Below the pieces are notes generated by a model, which did no database searches, was not told the DNA's origin, and was given only the letters and a program-made list of their open reading frames with translations. The position numbers and the translations under genes were made by a program. Positions 7,830 through 10,141 of a stretch of 10,141 bases of DNA are shown piece by piece; the first letter of the stretch is position 1, and each line of letters begins with the position of its first letter. The DNA is from Verrucomicrobia bacterium UBA673 (GTDB lineage: Bacteria; Verrucomicrobiota; Verrucomicrobiia; Limisphaerales; UBA1096): NCBI GenBank assembly GCA_002299785.1, contig DBNL01000167.1:1-10141 (forward strand). Reading direction: 5' to 3'.

Positions 7830-8438
7830 GTGGCTCGCGAGTTGACAGACAATCACGACCAGTTGTGGAAAGGATACAGCCAAGTATTCATGGAGATGGA
7901 CGACCTGACGCTTGCGCGCTGGATGGCGCAGACGCTGGGCCAATTCTCCGGCCAAGCCTGGCGGCTCTCCCATCCGCTAATGCTGGCCTACGAATTGGCG
8001 GCGCATGCGGCGCACGAACGCCAAATCTGGCTCAAGGGCATGGCGATCATCCCCGCAGACTACACCGCTTCCGAGTGTTGCCGGGCACCGCTGTTGCCGA
8101 CTCTCTCCCGGGACCTGTACGACGTCGGCTTGGTTTGCAAACACTGCGGCGAAACGTGCGTGAAACTCGATAATCTACCAGATGAAATAAGGCAGGAGCT
8201 CGACACATGGTCGGTTTGTTACGACAAGGCGCACTCCGTCGCGCACTGGGAGGAGGACGGCAAAAAACTGCCGCCCGACTACGACACGCTATTCGAGTTG
8301 GCGGCACAATCCGCGGAAAAACTGCTGGCCCAGGCGGGTACCCAACTGGCCCCGGCACTGCTCGATATTTACCCGGCGGTAGCATGGGAAGATCAAGACG
8401 AGTGCCTCGAAGTTCGCCCCGAGGACGTCGATATTTGA
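7830..8438 (+). CDS. Conserved-looking hypothetical protein with a Cys cluster
   Basis: The product has 202 residues from the GTG at 7830, which is the first start codon after the in-frame TAG at 7815. Alternatives are TTG at 7842 and ATG at 7890 (182 residues). I prefer the early start because LWKGYSQVFMEMDDL reads as one conserved-looking helix. The N-terminal half is helical and rich in Trp and His (ARWMAQTLGQ, WRLSHPL, HERQIWLKG). The middle has C83-C84-R-A-P-L-L-P and then C103-K-H-C106-G-E-T-C110, which looks like a zinc-ribbon-type site. A WSVCYDKAHSVAHWEE segment and an acidic tail follow. There is no signal peptide or membrane segment, so it should be cytoplasmic. I think similar proteins occur in other Verrucomicrobiota, but I cannot name a family or function. 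It shares a 56-base divergent region with recG and ends 7 bases before the stop of the opposing gene. Confidence 0.85.
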   Translation: MARELTDNHDQLWKGYSQVFMEMDDLTLARWMAQTLGQFSGQAWRLSHPLMLAYELAAHAAHERQIWLKGMAIIPADYTASECCRAPLLPTLSRDLYDVGLVCKHCGETCVKLDNLPDEIRQELDTWSVCYDKAHSVAHWEEDGKKLPPDYDTLFELAAQSAEKLLAQAGTQLAPALLDIYPAVAWEDQDECLEVRPEDVDI

Positions 8439-8445
8439 TGCCGGC

Positions 8446-8724
8446 TTAAACCCGGTCCTTCTGATCGGGGAACCTCTCCTTGATCGTGCGAACGAGACGG
8501 TGCTCATCCGCCGGTTCCATCTTGCGCCTCGGGATGCGACGCCGGACGCTGTCGAGCAACTCCATCCAGTCCTCGAACTCCGGCTCGGGATACGCCTCCC
8601 AATTCTCGAAGCGCCGTTCGCGCCGGAAAAATCTCCATACATTGCGCTCGTTGCGCGCGTAGAACTCCATTCGCTCGCCGTACTCATCGCGCCGTTTCCA
8701 GCTGATCTCGCCTTTAGCTCCCAT
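8446..8724 (-). CDS. Small basic hypothetical protein downstream of ispF
   Basis: The product has 92 residues from the ATG at 8724. Only one base separates this start from the ispF stop (TGA at 8728-8726), so the gene is almost certainly cotranscribed and translationally coupled with ispF. The sequence is rich in Arg, Glu and aromatics (ISWKRRDEYGERMEFYA, WRFFRRERRFENW) and then has a helical part EDWMELLDSVRRRIPRR ending in a second helix (TIKERFPDQK). There is no signal peptide, transmembrane segment or cysteine motif. The strong positive charge could suit nucleic-acid or ribosome binding, but that is only a guess. Antisense frames here are shorter and less protein-like. Its stop lies 7 bases from the stop of the convergent Cys-rich gene. 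Confidence 0.8.
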   Translation of the reverse strand: MGAKGEISWKRRDEYGERMEFYARNERNVWRFFRRERRFENWEAYPEPEFEDWMELLDSVRRRIPRRKMEPADEHRLVRTIKERFPDQKDRV

Positions 8725-8725
8725 G

Positions 8726-9205
8726 TCAGTCCGGCAGGTTCACACCGGCGACCGCCATCGCCGCCATCCCCTCTTCGCGCCCGAGAAACCCAAGCAACTC
8801 GTTCGTCGTCGCCTTGATGCCAACTTGATCCGGCGAAATGTACAGAGCCTGGGCGACCGCAACTTTCATCGCCGGCACGTGCGGCAGGATTTTCGGGGCC
8901 TCGGCAATCAGCGTGGCGTCAATGTTTACGATCTTGCCGTCGGCTTTTGCCACAAGCTCGGCGGCTTTCTCGAGAAAAATCCGGCTCGGCGCATCCTTCC
9001 ACTGCAGTTCGCTGGGTGGAAAAAAACTGCCGATGTCGCCTTGGCCAAGCGCCCCAAGCACCGCGTCACAGATCGCGTGCATCAGCACGTCAGCATCGGA
9101 GTGGCCGTCGAGTCCCTTGTCGTGCTCGATCTTCACGCCCCCGAGCCAAAGCGGCCGCCCCTCCAAAAGGCGGTGCACATCGTATCCAATTCCAGTATGA
9201 ACCAC
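8726..9205 (-). CDS. ispF: 2-C-methyl-D-erythritol 2,4-cyclodiphosphate synthase
   Basis: IspF converts CDP-ME 2-phosphate to the cyclic diphosphate MEcPP with release of CMP in the cytoplasmic MEP isoprenoid pathway. The 159-residue length is standard. Visible motifs are the metal ligands D9-V-H11 and H43 within GHSDADVLMHAICDAVLGA, GDIGSFFP (56-63), the family's KATTNELLGFLGR segment and EGMAAMAVA near the end. The start is GTG at 9205, giving the expected short lead before GIGYDVH; no ATG is available in frame upstream before rlmB. The gene follows the rlmB-like gene by 17 bases and is followed after one base by the small basic gene. It is a single-domain protein, not fused to IspD. A TATAAT hexamer sits just upstream of the start. 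Confidence 0.96.
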   Translation of the reverse strand: MVHTGIGYDVHRLLEGRPLWLGGVKIEHDKGLDGHSDADVLMHAICDAVLGALGQGDIGSFFPPSELQWKDAPSRIFLEKAAELVAKADGKIVNIDATLIAEAPKILPHVPAMKVAVAQALYISPDQVGIKATTNELLGFLGREEGMAAMAVAGVNLPD

Positions 9206-9211
9206 AGCCGG

Positions 9212-9239
9212 ATTATAGTGAGCTACTTCGCTTGGCCAA
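9212..9239 (-). promoter_or_regulatory. Possible ispF promoter with perfect -10 box
   Basis: Reading the minus strand, TTGGCC (9239-9234, four of six matches to TTGACA) is followed by 16 bases and then TATAAT (9217-9212). The predicted start of transcription would be at about 9205, the first base of the ispF GTG codon. The -35-like element lies inside a copy of the CTTGGCCAAG palindrome and within the last codons of the rlmB-like gene. The match is visible in the sequence; activity is inferred. Confidence 0.4.
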
Positions 9240-9954
9240 GGGCGAACATGGCGATACCGCCGGCGACAGAGGCGTTGAGTGAATTGATGCGGCCGCGCTG
9301 GGTGATGCCCACCACGTCGTCGGCCATGTTAAGGATGAACTGGCCGACGGAGCGATCCTCCCCGCCGATCACGAGCAGCAATTTTTCCGGCTTGGCCGCG
9401 GCGAGCGCCTCCAGCGACGATTTGCCGGCCATGTCCAGTGCTGCGATCCGGTAGCCGGCCTCTGAGGCTTTGCGGGCGTAGCCGTTGGCGGAGTCGCTGC
9501 GACAAATTTTCATGAACTCCGTCGCACCGGCACTAACCTTGACCACCGACGGGTAGATTTCCGGTACGCCCTTTTTTGGCAGGCAAACGGAAGTGAAGCC
9601 GAATACCTCGGCGCTGCGCAGGATCGCGCCGACATTGTGAGGATCCTCGACGTTGTCCAGCATCAGCATGCGCGGCACACCGAGCAACTTGTCAAACTCG
9701 GCGTACGGATAAAGCGATGTCTTGAGCACGACGCCCTGATGATCCCGGCTGCCGGAGATCTGCATCAGGCGGCCCTTGTCCGTCCATTCGATCTCGACGT
9801 TGCCGCGCTCCAAAACGCCGAGTAACTTTTTCACACGTGTGTTGTCACGCATCCCTTCGTTCAAGTGAGCCGAGTACACGCGGCGCTTCTCCGCCCGCAA
9901 TACCTCGAAGGCGGGGTTCAATCCGTACACATGTTCTCGACTCGGCTTGGACAT
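9223..9954 (-). CDS. rlmB: SpoU/TrmH-family rRNA 2'-O-methyltransferase, RlmB-like
   Basis: The product has 243 residues from the ATG at 9954, the usual length of RlmB. RlmB uses S-adenosylmethionine to methylate the 2'-OH of G2251 in the peptidyl-transferase loop of 23S rRNA. An N-terminal substrate-binding domain (EHVYGLNPAFEVLRA) precedes the SPOUT trefoil-knot domain. The three SpoU motifs are present: motif 1 with N-V-E-D-P-H-N-V-G-A-I-L-R-S-A, motif 2 VIGGEDRSVG, and motif 3 INSLNASVAGGIAMF. The ATG at 9954 is preferred to an in-frame TTG at 9996, which would add 14 residues unlike the family. The exact target (23S G2251 or a tRNA/other rRNA site) cannot be decided from motifs, so the symbol is tentative. 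It is first in a minus-strand group with ispF and the small basic gene. Confidence 0.92.
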   Translation of the reverse strand: MSKPSREHVYGLNPAFEVLRAEKRRVYSAHLNEGMRDNTRVKKLLGVLERGNVEIEWTDKGRLMQISGSRDHQGVVLKTSLYPYAEFDKLLGVPRMLMLDNVEDPHNVGAILRSAEVFGFTSVCLPKKGVPEIYPSVVKVSAGATEFMKICRSDSANGYARKASEAGYRIAALDMAGKSSLEALAAAKPEKLLLVIGGEDRSVGQFILNMADDVVGITQRGRINSLNASVAGGIAMFALGQAK

Positions 9955-10141
9955 CGGCGCGGAGTGGAACTTACGGCAGCCTTCGCTTAAAGCCAAGTTC
10001 GTGCCTGACTTTGGATCGAATTTTTAGCTTGGATAGGTGACGATTCGCGACCTCTTGCCATTTTGGCGGATTTACCGATACTTCCGGAGTGCGCGAAAGC
10101 ATAACCCAGTTGACTAATGACCTGATCGCCTCCTATGCGAA
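9955..10141. other. Right-end region with no supported gene
   Basis: This stretch is upstream of the rlmB-like gene and reaches the window edge. It is visibly richer in A and T than its neighbours around 10010-10035, as expected for a regulatory region, but I see no clear promoter hexamers. A 26-codon frame (10037-10117, plus) and a 51-codon open frame running in from the edge (10139-9987, minus) are too short to call. A gene may begin or end just outside. Confidence 0.5.

Larger units (their letters stand above)
1691..9240. repeat. Dispersed palindrome CTTGGCCAAG (core TTGGCCAA)
   Basis: Exact 10-base copies begin at 1812, 2435, 5107, 5695, 7765, 9040 and 9231. The 8-base core additionally occurs at 1691, 3761, 3930, 7559 and 7705, giving 12 cores. 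Copies with one mismatch to the 10-mer also occur, for example at 453, 495, 5675, 7651 and 7797. Flanks tend towards GCGC-TT...AA-GCGC, so the full consensus may be the 16-base palindrome GCGCTTGGCCAAGCGC. All twelve cores lie inside genes. The coordinates give the outer limits of the set; the interval is not itself a repeat array. Confidence 0.85.

Noticed and set aside
7252..7845. 197-codon plus-strand open frame opposite the recG 5' end
   Set aside because: It is a shadow of recG, runs past the divergent intergenic region and has no family motifs.
8441..8455. CCGG...CCGG inverted repeat between the convergent genes at 8438/8446
   Set aside because: The stem is only four base pairs and no T-tract follows on either strand, so it is too weak to call a terminator.
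8723..9454. 243-codon plus-strand open frame opposite ispF and the rlmB-like gene
   Set aside because: The other strand carries two unmistakable families with all motifs. The plus-strand translation has no recognisable domain and is explained by GC-rich codon bias.

Overview
The window is a gene-dense bacterial chromosome segment, moderately GC-rich and with no mobile elements, CRISPR arrays or RNA genes that I can see. Several traits point to Verrucomicrobiota (inference, no search run). They are a coiled-coil/TPR protein with a 'YPNWN' N-terminal block, a sialate O-acetylesterase-like secreted hydrolase, a secreted protein ending in a small domain of the 'VEAT(N)DLLSW...FFRLR' type often seen at the C-termini of verrucomicrobial secreted proteins, and two small conserved-looking proteins of unknown function.

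Layout. Positions 1-5743 hold five plus-strand genes with very short gaps (6, 49, 33 and 12 bases), so they probably form one transcription unit: a 5'-truncated coiled-coil/TPR protein (1-1899), a YjbQ/UPF0047 protein (1906-2328), a secreted sialate O-acetylesterase-like esterase (2378-3817), a secreted protein of unknown function (3851-4948) and a TatD-family metal-dependent hydrolase (4961-5743). The run ends tail-to-tail with recG (5740-7773, minus), whose stop codon shares the TTAA at 5740-5743 with the tatD stop. A plus-strand gene for a cysteine-rich conserved hypothetical protein (7830-8438) starts 56 bases from recG, divergently. It converges with a minus-strand cluster read from right to left: an rlmB-like 2'-O-methyltransferase (9954-9223), ispF (9205-8726) and a 92-residue basic hypothetical protein (8724-8446). 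Positions 9955-10141 hold no gene I can support.

Together this is mostly housekeeping: branched replication and recombination repair (RecG), rRNA methylation (RlmB-like), the non-mevalonate isoprenoid pathway (IspF), nuclease or hydrolase function (TatD), and two exported proteins probably acting outside the cytoplasm on sugars or unknown substrates. No start codon has a convincing Shine-Dalgarno sequence, and recG, ispF and the cysteine-rich gene appear to begin at TTG or GTG.

The most striking non-gene signal is a dispersed palindrome. CTTGGCCAAG occurs exactly 7 times and its core TTGGCCAA 12 times in about 10 kb, where base composition predicts about 0.01 and 0.15. It lies in seven different genes, on both gene orientations, and in only two of the three codon phases. 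This resembles the HIP1 class of genome-wide palindromes of cyanobacteria, but with a different sequence.
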